From Sulfuriflexus mobilis (GTDB lineage Bacteria > Pseudomonadota > Gammaproteobacteria > AKS1), in assembly GCF_003967195.1 (NCBI RefSeq), contig NZ_AP018725.1:2662001-2726000 (forward strand): DNA of 64,000 nucleotides, given 5' to 3'. The translations under genes and the position numbers were made by a program. Positions within the stretch are counted from its first letter, which is position 1. Each line of letters starts with the position of its first letter. This document shows, piece by piece, positions 1 through 7,482 of the stretch. The notes under the pieces were generated by a model that worked only from the letters and a program-made list of their open reading frames with translations, searched no databases and was not told where the DNA came from.

Positions 1-1113
1 ATGACGGGTGGTGTCGCCAATCGTTATCGCTTCAAAGTAAAGAAAGACGATCCTCTCGGCCTGTTTCCAACACTGGGTATTCAGGTGCATTGGACATCAG
101 TCCTTGCGGGTAAGGGTCATGGCCAGGCAAAACCGATTGAGCGTTCCTTTGGTGTCGGGGGCCTGGGTGAGTATGTCGACAAGCATCCCGCTTTTGCTGG
201 TGCCCATACGGGCGCTAACCCAATGGCCAAGCCCGACAATTACGGCAGCAAGGTTGTGCCGCTCGATACGTTTCTTAAAGTACTCGATCAAGAAATATCC
301 GCATGGAATGCCAAAGAAGGTCGACGCACTGAAATTTGTGACGGCGTGCAATCCTTTAACCAGGCATTTAACGACTCTTATGAAAAAGCCACGATACGCA
401 AGGCCACCGCCGAGCAACGTCGTCTCTGGCTTTTGACTGCTGAGGCCGTCAACGTCAAAGCAGATGCCACCGTCACACTCGATGCGGGCAAGGCATCCGG
501 TATCGGCAAGAACCGCTATGGCAGCGACGCGCTTTATGAGTTCGTTGGCAAGAAGGTGGTGGTGCGTTTCGACCCACAGGCACTGCACGATAATGTTCAC
601 CTCTACACCCTCGACAGTCGCTACATCGGTGAAGCCCAATGCATCACGACCACAGGCTTCGGCGATACCACGGCCGCACGCGAACACACGCGCCAGCGCA
701 CCGCGATGATCAAAGCGACCAAGATTGCCGCCAAGGCAGAAGATAAGATGGACGCTATCGAAATCGCCGGTATGGTGCCGACCATGCCGGTTGAGCATCC
801 ACCACAAGCCGGTTCAGTCCGTCTGTTTAATCCGGTGACCCATCAACGAAAGGCCCCGCAGAAGCGCGCACTCACCGCTGCAGAGCAGGCCATCGCCGAG
901 GAGTTGGCCAGCATCCCGTTGGCTGACGTACAGCAACTCCCTGAACAGCCTCGCCAGCGCTTTCACCGTTGGCTTGAGATAGATGCAGCGATTGCTGCAG
1001 GAGTGGAGGTGGCAGAAAACGACCTTACCTGGCATCAGCGATACCAGGGCACGCCAGAGTATGCGGCGGAGCGGATGGTGCATGAGGAATTCGGGCTGAG
1101 CATCGCCCAATAA
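1..1113 (+). CDS. Mu-type transposase A, C-terminal part (5' truncated by window)
   Basis: DDE recombinase that cuts the prophage ends and joins them to target DNA during replicative transposition. The visible 370 residues start within the catalytic core. The segment [10 protein letters not shown] near residue 47 matches the conserved region holding the catalytic Glu of MuA-type enzymes, and the preceding [14 protein letters not shown] is typical of the core just before it. The remainder is the beta-barrel and C-terminal region that contacts the B protein. The first visible ATG is internal, because the DNA-binding domains and catalytic Asp residues of this family lie upstream. The putative ATPase partner starts 58 bp downstream. 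Confidence 0.9.
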   Translation: MTGGVANRYRFKVKKDDPLGLFPTLGIQVHWTSVLAGKGHGQAKPIERSFGVGGLGEYVDKHPAFAGAHTGANPMAKPDNYGSKVVPLDTFLKVLDQEISAWNAKEGRRTEICDGVQSFNQAFNDSYEKATIRKATAEQRRLWLLTAEAVNVKADATVTLDAGKASGIGKNRYGSDALYEFVGKKVVVRFDPQALHDNVHLYTLDSRYIGEAQCITTTGFGDTTAAREHTRQRTAMIKATKIAAKAEDKMDAIEIAGMVPTMPVEHPPQAGSVRLFNPVTHQRKAPQKRALTAAEQAIAEELASIPLADVQQLPEQPRQRFHRWLEIDAAIAAGVEVAENDLTWHQRYQGTPEYAAERMVHEEFGLSIAQ

Positions 1114-1170
1114 AAAAGCCCGCAGTTGACGCTACGGGCCGTGTTCGAAAACACTTTAGGAGCCATAAGA

Positions 1171-1908
1171 ATGAACCAACAACAAGACCACGTCAACCCA
1201 ACCGTTGCACCACTGGCCAACGTCTCCATCTGCGCGGCAGCGGTACAGCGGACGATGAATCGACCTGAACACCTGCCCGGCATGGTCTGTTTCTACGGGC
1301 CATCTGGCTGGGGAAAGAGTACCGCCGCCGCCTATGTGGCTAACAAACTACGTGCCTACTATGTCCAGTGCATGAGTGCCTGGACAAAAAAAGCCTTCCT
1401 CGAAAATGTGCTGAATGAAATGGGGGTGGTGCCCAACACCACTATCGCCGCCATGACGGCACAGGCAGGCGAGCAGCTCGCGCTCTCCAATCGCCCACTC
1501 ATCATCGACGAAATGGATCACCTGGCCGACAAGAAGGCCGTCGAGATCGTGCGCGACCTTTACGAGGCCAGTCACAGCACCATCTTACTTATTGGTGAAG
1601 AACGGTTACCCGAGAAGCTGCGCAAATGGGAACGGGTTCACGGCCGCGTGCTTGACTGGGTACCCGCACAGCCAGCCGACATTGATGATGCCAAACACCT
1701 GGCAAAACTCTTCGTGCATAAGGTGACTATAGCCAACGACCTGCTCAAGCGCATCGCAGAACTCGCCAACGGCAGTGTCCGTCGTATCTGCGTCAACCTG
1801 GACCGTGTTGAGCAGCATGCCCTCACGCAGGGGCTCGACAAGATAGACCTCAAGGTATGGGGCAACAACGAACTCTTCACCGGCGAAGCGCCGAAGCGGA
1901 GAGTCTAA
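1171..1908 (+). CDS. MuB-like AAA ATPase, transposition target protein
   Basis: AAA+ ATPase of the MuB/TniB group that binds target DNA, stimulates the transposase and provides target immunity. Of 245 residues, Walker A is GPSGWGKST at about 43-51 and Walker B is LIIDEMD at about 110-116. The ATG at 1171 follows AGGAG; an upstream in-frame start at 1126 lacks a good ribosome site. The gene is shorter than Mu B (about 312 aa), and the N-terminal HTH region of Mu B looks reduced. Its stop overlaps the next start (TAATG). Confidence 0.9.
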   Translation: MNQQQDHVNPTVAPLANVSICAAAVQRTMNRPEHLPGMVCFYGPSGWGKSTAAAYVANKLRAYYVQCMSAWTKKAFLENVLNEMGVVPNTTIAAMTAQAGEQLALSNRPLIIDEMDHLADKKAVEIVRDLYEASHSTILLIGEERLPEKLRKWERVHGRVLDWVPAQPADIDDAKHLAKLFVHKVTIANDLLKRIAELANGSVRRICVNLDRVEQHALTQGLDKIDLKVWGNNELFTGEAPKRRV

Positions 1909-2522
1909 TGATCCAGAGACAATCTATCAATGATCAAATTAGCCGGAATGCTATGTGGGCAGCGATCAGGAAGCTTCGCAGATTCACTCTGTCTGATATC
2001 GAGAATGAGACTCGCATGAATGCGTCCGTTATTCGAATCTATGTGAAGGGTCTTGAGAGGGCTGAATATTTAACCATAGCCAAAGGAGACAAAGGCTGTA
2101 AGCGAGGTTCGCACCTTTTCAAATCAGATGTATGGGAACTCATTAACGACATAGGTATCGAGCGCCCCTATGTAAACCGTGACGGCAAGGATGTCACGAA
2201 TGCCGGTGGACGAGATGCCATGTGGCGTTCAATGAAAGTGCTCCAGGAGTTCAACAAAAATGAATTAGCCCTTCACGCATCAACAGAAGATCGTCCAGTT
2301 CCTCCATGCGACGCGAAGCTCTACATGCGCTACCTGAAATATGCGGGCTACATCGTAGTAGTCAAAGAAAGCCTGGGGCCTGTTGCTGAACGATGCCGCT
2401 TCCTCCCGTCAAAAAATACAGGCCCATGTCCTCCTATCGTTAGAAGGGTTGGTCAAGTCTATGACCCGAACCTTGATGAGATTGTATGGACCGCCGAAGT
2501 CAAGAAGGAGCGTGACGAATGA
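1908..2522 (+). CDS. Phage early protein with two winged-helix-like repeats
   Basis: 204-residue protein of unknown function. Two internally similar halves begin with RNAMWAAIRKLRRFTLSDIE and with GGRDAMWRSMKVLQEFNKNE, each followed by a predicted recognition-helix region and a hairpin-like GY(I/L) strand. This suggests tandem winged-helix DNA-binding units. The start at 1908 overlaps the ATPase stop (TAATG), and the end overlaps the following gene. Such proteins occur in the early regions of Mu-like phages. A regulatory or replication-accessory role is inference. Confidence 0.6.
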   Translation: MIQRQSINDQISRNAMWAAIRKLRRFTLSDIENETRMNASVIRIYVKGLERAEYLTIAKGDKGCKRGSHLFKSDVWELINDIGIERPYVNRDGKDVTNAGGRDAMWRSMKVLQEFNKNELALHASTEDRPVPPCDAKLYMRYLKYAGYIVVVKESLGPVAERCRFLPSKNTGPCPPIVRRVGQVYDPNLDEIVWTAEVKKERDE

Positions 2523-2920
2523 GCGCCGCAGAGAAGAAAAACATACCCGTGCCCGCCGTTGAGCGCGCAAAGGACAGCTGGGGCGATGAGGTGCCCTACT
2601 GGGTCGCAATCATGGCCGAGCAGTGTGACCACAGCAGCCAGAAACGCGTCGCCGACAAGATCGGTTACTCACCGGCCGTGGTCAGCAACGTCCTGGCCAA
2701 CAAATACAGCGGTGATTTAGGTGCCGTTGAACAGTCTGTAAATGGCGCGTTATTGATGGCCACCGTCAACTGTCCGGTGGTCGGCACCCTCAAGGCCCAT
2801 CACTGCCTGGAGAATCAACGCCGTAATTTTTCACTGAGCAACCCGCAGCGCGTGAGGCTCTACAAAGCCTGCCGCAGTGGTCATTGTCCTCACAGTCGAC
2901 TGAAAGGAGAAGAGTCATGA
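2519..2920 (+). CDS. Phage HTH regulator-like protein
   Basis: 133 residues. The stretch SSQKRVADKIGYSPAVVSNVLANKYSGDL (about 38-66) reads as a helix-turn-helix of the Cro/XRE type: A-x-K-I-G turn and AVVSNVLANKY recognition helix. The C-terminal half has several Cys/His residues (CPVVG, HHC, CRSGHCPH), which might bind metal. The start overlaps the previous gene by 4 nt and the stop overlaps the next by ATGA. It may be an early regulator, but the main repressor and Ner should lie left of the window. Confidence 0.55.
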   Translation: MSAAEKKNIPVPAVERAKDSWGDEVPYWVAIMAEQCDHSSQKRVADKIGYSPAVVSNVLANKYSGDLGAVEQSVNGALLMATVNCPVVGTLKAHHCLENQRRNFSLSNPQRVRLYKACRSGHCPHSRLKGEES

Positions 2921-3174
2921 ATCGCAAGTTAAGCATGGGTCAGATGATGGTGGATGCAGAAGCGGTATTGGTGTACCTGCAAAACAGAGGTCTTGAGCTG
3001 AAGAAGATAGAGATCGACCGTGCCAACGCCGTTCTCTGGATCGAGAAACCCCCGGAGGATGAGTTTGAGACGTATGCACGCGTCACGCATAGCCGTCGAG
3101 GTCTTGGTCCTGTCGAGCGTTACGGCGCAACGCAAGTACGCGACTGTTTTGTGCAATGGAAATTAGAGTCATGA
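2917..3174 (+). CDS. Small phage early protein
   Basis: 85-residue hypothetical protein starting at the ATGA overlap with the upstream gene, with AAAGGAGAAG just before. It is mildly charged with a predicted beta-rich middle (ELKKIEIDRANAVLWIEKPP). It has no recognisable motif, and its function is unknown. It belongs to the overlapping early gene run typical of Mu-like phages. Confidence 0.55.
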   Translation: MNRKLSMGQMMVDAEAVLVYLQNRGLELKKIEIDRANAVLWIEKPPEDEFETYARVTHSRRGLGPVERYGATQVRDCFVQWKLES

Positions 3175-3377
3175 ACGGGGCAGTCATCGGGCTGTGTGAG
3201 GGCTGGTGTGGACGCGTTGACCACCACTTGGTCGAGGGGCTGTGCCGTGAGTGCCGGGCACGTTCACAAATAGTCAGCAATGATGATGTTGAAGAGGTAC
3301 CACTCGGTGCCGAGGCGACCGTATCTCATGTGCTATCGGTCGACGGCGAACCACAGGGGATCATGAGGAGACGATGA
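3171..3377 (+). CDS. Small Cys-rich zinc-ribbon-like phage protein
   Basis: 68 residues from the ATG at 3171, which overlaps the previous stop (ATGA). Cysteines are arranged C-x3-C then C-x2-C (CEGWC ... LCRECRA), consistent with a small zinc-binding knuckle; the second half is acidic. No known function. An alternative start at 3156 would add five residues but loses the tight overlap. Confidence 0.5.
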   Translation: MNGAVIGLCEGWCGRVDHHLVEGLCRECRARSQIVSNDDVEEVPLGAEATVSHVLSVDGEPQGIMRRR

Positions 3378-3715
3378 ACATGAAAAAGTCACAGGTACTG
3401 CACGCACTATCACGCCATATTGGTGAGCGCCACGGTGTTTGTGGCAGCGTCATTGTCGCCGAGATAACAGGAGACTGGCATAAAAACGCCGTCGCTGAAC
3501 GTCAACTGCGCGAGTTGATCAAAGAACTACGGCTTGAAGGCGAACATATCTGCGGGCTGCCAAGTACCGGCTACTACATGGCCGAAACACCCGAAGAACT
3601 GGAGCGGACCTGTGAGTTTTTGTACAGCCGTTCCGAGAGTACCTGGGCACAGATTGCGGCAATGAAGCGAATCTCTGTCCCCGACTTGCGTGGCCAGCTA
3701 CACCTGCCAACGTAA
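3374..3715 (+). CDS. Phage early protein, winged-helix-like
   Basis: 113 residues. The pattern of helices followed by ELRLEGEHICGLPSTGYYMAETPEEL resembles the winged-helix domain often seen in Mu-like early genes, where the G-x-x-S-x-G-Y-Y hairpin forms the wing. Two starts compete: 3374 (overlapping the previous stop) and 3380, which has better spacing from GAGGAG. Function is not known; DNA binding is inferred. Confidence 0.55.
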   Translation: MNMKKSQVLHALSRHIGERHGVCGSVIVAEITGDWHKNAVAERQLRELIKELRLEGEHICGLPSTGYYMAETPEELERTCEFLYSRSESTWAQIAAMKRISVPDLRGQLHLPT

Positions 3716-3746
3716 ACAACATGCAACACGAACCGGAGAATAACTG

Positions 3747-4361
3747 ATGACTACATCCGTCCCAGAGGGATTTATACAAGACCAGCAAGGCCGCCTCGTC
3801 CCGCTCGACATGGTCAAAGATATCGACCGCGAGCGGCACGACCTGGTCAATGAACTCGTTACCAGGGCGAAGCAGGCCCAACAGGTCATGGCTCGATTCA
3901 AGGGCGAGGCAATGGGTGATATCGAGGCATTCATCGAACTCTCTGCCGAGAAGTACAACGCCAAGATGGGTGGGCAAAAAGGCAACGTCACGCTCACCAG
4001 CTTCGACGGCCGCTACAAGATACAGCGCGCTATCTCTGAGTACCTGGTATTCGATGAACGCCTGCAGGTCGCCAAGGCCCTGGTCGATGAGTGTATTCAC
4101 GAATGGACGCAGGGCAGTCGCTCCGAGATACGCGCGCTGGTCGACCATGCCTTTCAGGTGGATAAGGAAGGCAAAGTCAACACCAGCCGCATCCTTGGCC
4201 TCAAGCGTCTCGATATCAAAGACCCGAAATGGCGACAGGCCATGCAGGCCATTGCCGACTCCATGCAGATTGCGGGCAGCAAGACCTACTTGCGGTTATA
4301 CGAGCGCATCGAAGAGTCAGGCGACTACGAAGCCATCCCTCTGGATATCGCGGCGCTTTAA
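3747..4361 (+). CDS. DUF3164 family phage protein
   Basis: 204 residues matching the DUF3164 pattern of Mu-like phages: an N-terminal GRLVPLDMVKDIDRERHDLV, a helical middle, then TLTSFDGRYKIQRAISEYLVFDERLQVAKALVDECI and a C-terminal helix bundle. The family is almost universal in the early region of transposable phages but has no established function; a role in DNA metabolism or host takeover is speculation. A GGAGA site precedes the start. Confidence 0.8.
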   Translation: MTTSVPEGFIQDQQGRLVPLDMVKDIDRERHDLVNELVTRAKQAQQVMARFKGEAMGDIEAFIELSAEKYNAKMGGQKGNVTLTSFDGRYKIQRAISEYLVFDERLQVAKALVDECIHEWTQGSRSEIRALVDHAFQVDKEGKVNTSRILGLKRLDIKDPKWRQAMQAIADSMQIAGSKTYLRLYERIEESGDYEAIPLDIAAL

Positions 4362-4377
4362 CTCCAGGAGAGAACCA

Positions 4378-4833
4378 GTGCCACAGCCAACCAAAAAACA
4401 GTGGGCAGACGTTGCCAAAAAGTTAGACCGCCTATACGACACGGTCTTCTTTCGCTGTGACGGCTATCTGGTTCAGGCTGTGCTTGGTCGGATAAGTAAT
4501 AACGGTATTGCCATTGCTATCTATGTGAACGGGTTAGCTGCGGTGCATGAGTGGGTAGATGGCAAGGATGAAGAGCCTCGTCGTTTCTGGCGTCCGATAA
4601 CACGCTCTTCATTTAAGCAGCGCTACATAAAAGAAATGGAACGAATCGTCGGTAAAGATGAATGTGAGAAGCAAGGGCTTTATAACAAGGAGACCACTTA
4701 CAACCCATCGTGGCTTCGCCCTTGGCCCTTCATTCGGCACCTCATCAAACACAACGAATCAATCGAGATTATTGACTACGAGACCTACAGGAAAGAAGCG
4801 GGCCTGCCCACGGAGAAAGAGAATGTCGAATAG
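4378..4833 (+). CDS. Hypothetical phage early protein (GTG start)
   Basis: 151 residues. No ATG exists near the 5' end; GTG at 4378 follows CCAGGAGAG with good spacing and lies 16 bp after the DUF3164 gene. The sequence contains a mixed alpha/beta region with CDGYLVQAVLGRISNNGIA and a basic centre (RRFWRPITRSSFKQRYIK). No known domain was recognised. It overlaps the start of the gemA-like gene. Confidence 0.6.
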   Translation: MPQPTKKQWADVAKKLDRLYDTVFFRCDGYLVQAVLGRISNNGIAIAIYVNGLAAVHEWVDGKDEEPRRFWRPITRSSFKQRYIKEMERIVGKDECEKQGLYNKETTYNPSWLRPWPFIRHLIKHNESIEIIDYETYRKEAGLPTEKENVE

Positions 4834-5224
4834 CGTACGCAACACTGACCTCTCAAAAATCCACATTGCCAAGAAGCAACTGGGTATGGATGACGACACC
4901 TACCGCGACATGCTGTGGACCATCTCCCGCGTGCGGTCGGCGAGTAACCTTGATGATGCAGGCAGAAAAAAGGTGCTCGACCACCTTCGCGCATGCGGTG
5001 CCAAGTTCACCCGCAAGGGCCGAACTACACCCGCCAATGCTCGCGCCGGGCTTATCAGCAAGATCAAGGCACAACTCGGTGCCGCCAAACGGCAAGATGC
5101 CTATGCCGATGGTATGGCTAAGAGAATGTTTCACGTGGATCGTTACGAGTGGTGTGACGAAGCACAACTGCGCAAGATGATTGCAGCACTCACCTACGAC
5201 GCTAAGCGTCACGGGAGAAACTGA
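4823..5224 (+). CDS. gemA: GemA/gp16-like regulatory protein (DUF1018)
   Basis: 133 residues with the family opening KIHIAKKQLGMDDDTYRDML followed by ...SASNLDDAGRKKVLDHLRACG, characteristic of the Mu gp16/GemA family. In Mu, GemA modulates host gene expression and DNA supercoiling. The true start is the ATG at 4823, overlapping the previous gene. The stop overlaps the next small ORF (TGATG). Confidence 0.85.
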   Translation: MSNSVRNTDLSKIHIAKKQLGMDDDTYRDMLWTISRVRSASNLDDAGRKKVLDHLRACGAKFTRKGRTTPANARAGLISKIKAQLGAAKRQDAYADGMAKRMFHVDRYEWCDEAQLRKMIAALTYDAKRHGRN

Positions 5225-5403
5225 TGGAAAAGACTAAACAAGAACAGATCGCCAACATGCAGGCAGCGTTCCGCATCATGCTTTACAGCTTGCCGGAAGA
5301 CGCGAGTGTCAAAGTTTTCCGTGAAGTGGAATCGAATACCGTCGTTATTGAGTACCGCGACGGTGATGGTCTGCAAACGTACAAGCCTGCGGACAGCAAG
5401 TAA
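5224..5403 (+). CDS. 59-residue phage early protein
   Basis: Short ORF starting at the TGATG overlap with the gemA stop and ending 9 bp before the Mor-like gene. The translation is helical at the start (MEKTKQEQIANMQAAFRIML) with a beta-hairpin-like end (VVIEYRDGDGLQTYKP). Tight coupling and the absence of another gene in this slot support it being real. Function unknown. Confidence 0.55.
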   Translation: MEKTKQEQIANMQAAFRIMLYSLPEDASVKVFREVESNTVVIEYRDGDGLQTYKPADSK

Positions 5404-5412
5404 GGCTATTTG

Positions 5413-5808
5413 ATGGATGCCACGCTCGAACATCTGCCGCCGTCTATCCAGGAACTGGTTGAAATCACCGACCTACCTGCGGCACTTGCTATCGTCGAGG
5501 TGCGCGGCGGCATTCGCTTGTGCGTGCCAAGGCGTGCGCGTGAGGACCACTGGCTGGCTGAGTTGATTGGGCTGGAGAATATGGAAAAGCTGATAGCCAT
5601 CTATGCCGGTGAAGAGATTGATATACCCCGTTGCCTTGCTGCGCTTAAAGCCGCAAAGGACCTGCAGATAGCACGAGATATTGAACAGGGTGTTAGTGGT
5701 GCTAGGTTAGCCAGAAAATATGAGTATACCGAACGTGGCATGCGCAAAGTTAAGCGTCGCCTCGAAGAGCGTGGCGAGCTCAAAGAGCGGCAAGGTGATT
5801 TGTTTTAA
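5413..5808 (+). CDS. mor: Mor/C-family transcription activator
   Basis: 131 residues of the Mor transcription activator family. The N-terminal dimerisation part carries P-x-x-I-Q-E-L and a beta strand GGIRLCVP. The C-terminal HTH runs from about residue 85 (ARDIEQGVSGARLARKY, then TERGMRKVKRRL). In Mu, Mor turns on C, and C turns on the late promoters. Only one family member is visible here, so it may act directly on the late promoters at 10625 and 18510. The ATG at 5413 is preferred over the TTG three bases upstream. Confidence 0.88.
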   Translation: MDATLEHLPPSIQELVEITDLPAALAIVEVRGGIRLCVPRRAREDHWLAELIGLENMEKLIAIYAGEEIDIPRCLAALKAAKDLQIARDIEQGVSGARLARKYEYTERGMRKVKRRLEERGELKERQGDLF

Positions 5809-6002
5809 TAGATAAGGTTCTTAATGAAGTGTAAGTTGCAGTAGTTCAGACTTGAGCTGACAGGCAGTGTCAGATGGTGCAGGTTCTGAACGTCGGCATG
5901 CGGCCAGGAGCGGCCGTTGGGTTATCAATTTATAAATCGATAGCTGACCAACTACAAGGGAACATGGTCTGTCCTCTATGATTTGCCTAATTTGCCTATA
6001 AT
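5809..6002. other. Gene-free boundary between early region and reverse cargo
   Basis: Convergent junction between the Mor-like gene and the reverse-strand HEPN gene. It contains a 6-bp hairpin CTGACA/TGTCAG (5857-5873) without a T-run. It also holds the first copy of a cargo-associated repeat, CGGCCAGGAGCGG at 5901-5913, shared exactly with 7429-7441. No ORF is supported. Confidence 0.5.
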
Positions 6003-6692
6003 TCAGGTCTGCGACGTCCACTGTCGACGTGACTCCTCAACTTTTTCTTCGACGCACTTAAAGATGTATTCGAAGTCATCGTGCCCAACCACCTTAGTTG
6101 AATAAACGGACGCCACGAACATATAGCTATATCGATTCACAATCGTTTTTGCCCGCTCAAGTAACGTACGAATATCATCGAACGTCAGTCCAAATCTTTC
6201 GCCGATGTCACCTGGGGAAAGAAGGGCTTTGGCATTCCGGTGAGCCATCCGGCTGCTTCGGTAGACCGTCAACTTCTTAACAATCGGATCAATATTCGAA
6301 CATGTTGCGATATCGTATGCCAGCGTCGTAGCATCTGGTTTTCGTGAATCTTGCGCGAGGCTTGCGACGTATGGGTTTTCCCTGAGTCGTTCGCGAAACG
6401 ACTCCTCATCAAACAAATGCAGATTCTCTTGAATCGTCGTTAGCCAATTGCGCAAGTGTAAAGCTCTTGTGTCTTGGTCGTACGCCCTAAACAGCGCATA
6501 CATACACGAATTCAAATGGGCTTGGAGCGTAAATGTCCAGAAGGTGTTCGATTGTTGGACAACTAGCGGATGCTTGTCGATGGCCTCAACCAGATCCTCG
6601 TACATCTGATAGTGAATATGTGCATCGACTACGTCGTTGGACAGCGCCTTCAACAACTGTTCGAATTCAGCGGAATCTTTGATGCTGATCAT
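6003..6692 (-). CDS. HEPN/AbiU2-like protein
   Basis: 229 residues, helical. The motif YRSSRMAHRNAK (R145 and H151) fits the R-x4-6-H signature of HEPN ribonucleases, and the surroundings (KLTVYRSSRMAHRN, then a C-terminal tyrosine-containing helix) resemble the AbiU2-type HEPN family linked to abortive phage infection. The start lies about 10 nt from the core site of an attC-like element, as in integron cassettes. Orientation is opposite to all phage genes around it. RNase activity is inferred from the motif only; another HEPN role, such as nucleotidyltransferase partner, is possible. Confidence 0.7.
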   Translation of the reverse strand: MISIKDSAEFEQLLKALSNDVVDAHIHYQMYEDLVEAIDKHPLVVQQSNTFWTFTLQAHLNSCMYALFRAYDQDTRALHLRNWLTTIQENLHLFDEESFRERLRENPYVASLAQDSRKPDATTLAYDIATCSNIDPIVKKLTVYRSSRMAHRNAKALLSPGDIGERFGLTFDDIRTLLERAKTIVNRYSYMFVASVYSTKVVGHDDFEYIFKCVEEKVEESRRQWTSQT

Positions 6693-6702
6693 AGTGTCGA
6701 AG

Positions 6703-6762
6703 GCCTAACGACTTGGGTAAGTTGCGCCGTTTTTTGGCGGCAACTTGACCCTTTTGTTAGAC
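6703..6762 (-). repeat. attC-like integron recombination site (60 bp)
   Basis: The ends are GCCTAAC (6703-6709) and GTTAGAC (6756-6762), fitting RYYYAAC and GTTRRRY. Between them GGGTAAGTTGCGCC (6715-6728) pairs with GGCGGCAACTTGACCC (6736-6751), leaving two extra unpaired bases on one arm, the hallmark asymmetry of attC sites. The loop is T-rich. It lies directly after the MltR-like gene and 10 nt before the AbiU2-like start, the usual place between two cassettes. No integrase gene is in the window. Confidence 0.65.
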
Positions 6763-6769
6763 GATATAA

Positions 6770-7282
6770 TTACCTCAATTTGTCTGGCCATTCTTTTAAT
6801 TCTCGTCTTTCCTTTTTAACGAGGCGTGTTCTCCATACTAGATCTACCATGAGCATAGACATGGCTGTACAAAATCGATCTTTTATTGTTGTATTTTTCT
6901 CAAATTCAGCAGGCCCGCGCCAAGGCAAAGAGTTTGTTAGGTCTTTTATTGAATCAGTTTGGAATGACACTTTGTCCCAATTGTGTGCAAACTTATTTCG
7001 AATTTTTCGAATTGTTTCCATTTCTTCGAATTCAATTCTGTCTATTAAACCGAGAGCAAAACATGCAGATATTCTCGATGATAGAGTTCCAAAAGGCGCA
7101 TTCGTACCCTTCAACAATTTTTCACTTTCCTTTGAGTCAATTAAAAATCCTTTTATTATGTCCCCGAGTCTATCTTCAAGCATTGCACCAGCAGTAAGCG
7201 CAGCACCTCTGTCAGTCTCTTTTGAAAATTGACTAAAGAATCGTTCGATTTCTTCTAGCTCAGGTTCCAATTGCTTCCTCAT
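6770..7282 (-). CDS. MltR-like HEPN-fold protein
   Basis: 170 residues resembling the MltR (mannitol repressor) family, whose members have a HEPN-like helical fold. GAALTAGAMLEDRLGDII, a short GTLSSRISACFALGL segment and IRKIRNKFAHNW are present. R95-x4-H100 in RNKFAH is a canonical HEPN RNase motif, so a toxin-like RNase is as likely as a regulator. The gene is visibly AT-richer than the phage genes. It is bounded downstream by a full attC-like site and upstream by a core-site remnant, giving a cassette of roughly 0.55 kb. Confidence 0.7.
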   Translation of the reverse strand: MRKQLEPELEEIERFFSQFSKETDRGAALTAGAMLEDRLGDIIKGFLIDSKESEKLLKGTNAPFGTLSSRISACFALGLIDRIEFEEMETIRKIRNKFAHNWDKVSFQTDSIKDLTNSLPWRGPAEFEKNTTIKDRFCTAMSMLMVDLVWRTRLVKKERRELKEWPDKLR

Positions 7283-7294
7283 ATATCTTTATTC

Positions 7295-7313
7295 GTCTAA
7301 CAGCATGTTATAC
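7295..7313 (-). repeat. Truncated attC-like core sites
   Basis: GTCTAAC (7295-7301) and GTTATAC (7307-7313) face each other across five bases. Read on the minus strand, GTTAGAC lies 12 nt before the MltR-like start codon, the expected left boundary of an integron cassette. The stem of a normal attC is missing, and one core base deviates from GTTRRRY, so this is a remnant or coincidence supported mainly by its position. Confidence 0.4.
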
Positions 7314-7349
7314 GGATTCCCTAGTAGTGCCACTAGTGTCGATTTGGCC

Positions 7350-7450
7350 TATTGTGCGGATGGCCGCTTTGGGTCGTTTCCAGTCACCGTACCCATTTTA
7401 GCCTTATTTTTCTTAATATGTCTGCCCTCGGCCAGGAGCGGACATTCGCA
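7350..7450 (-). repeat. Cargo-associated repeat pair
   Basis: Two motifs related to sequences beside the other cargo genes: GGATGGCCGCTTTGGGTCG (about 7357-7375) and CGGCCAGGAGCGG (7429-7441, identical to 5901-5913). They lie just beyond the 3' end of the SEC-C gene. Relatives of the first motif occur at about 9331-9350 and 10515-10540. Function unknown. Confidence 0.5.
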
Positions 7451-7482
7451 GGCTTGATATAACAAGATGAGGAAACAGACAT

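Noticed and set aside
97-807. Minus-strand 236-aa ORF
   Set aside because: It lies entirely antisense to the transposase, whose motifs are clear. No ribosome site or domain.
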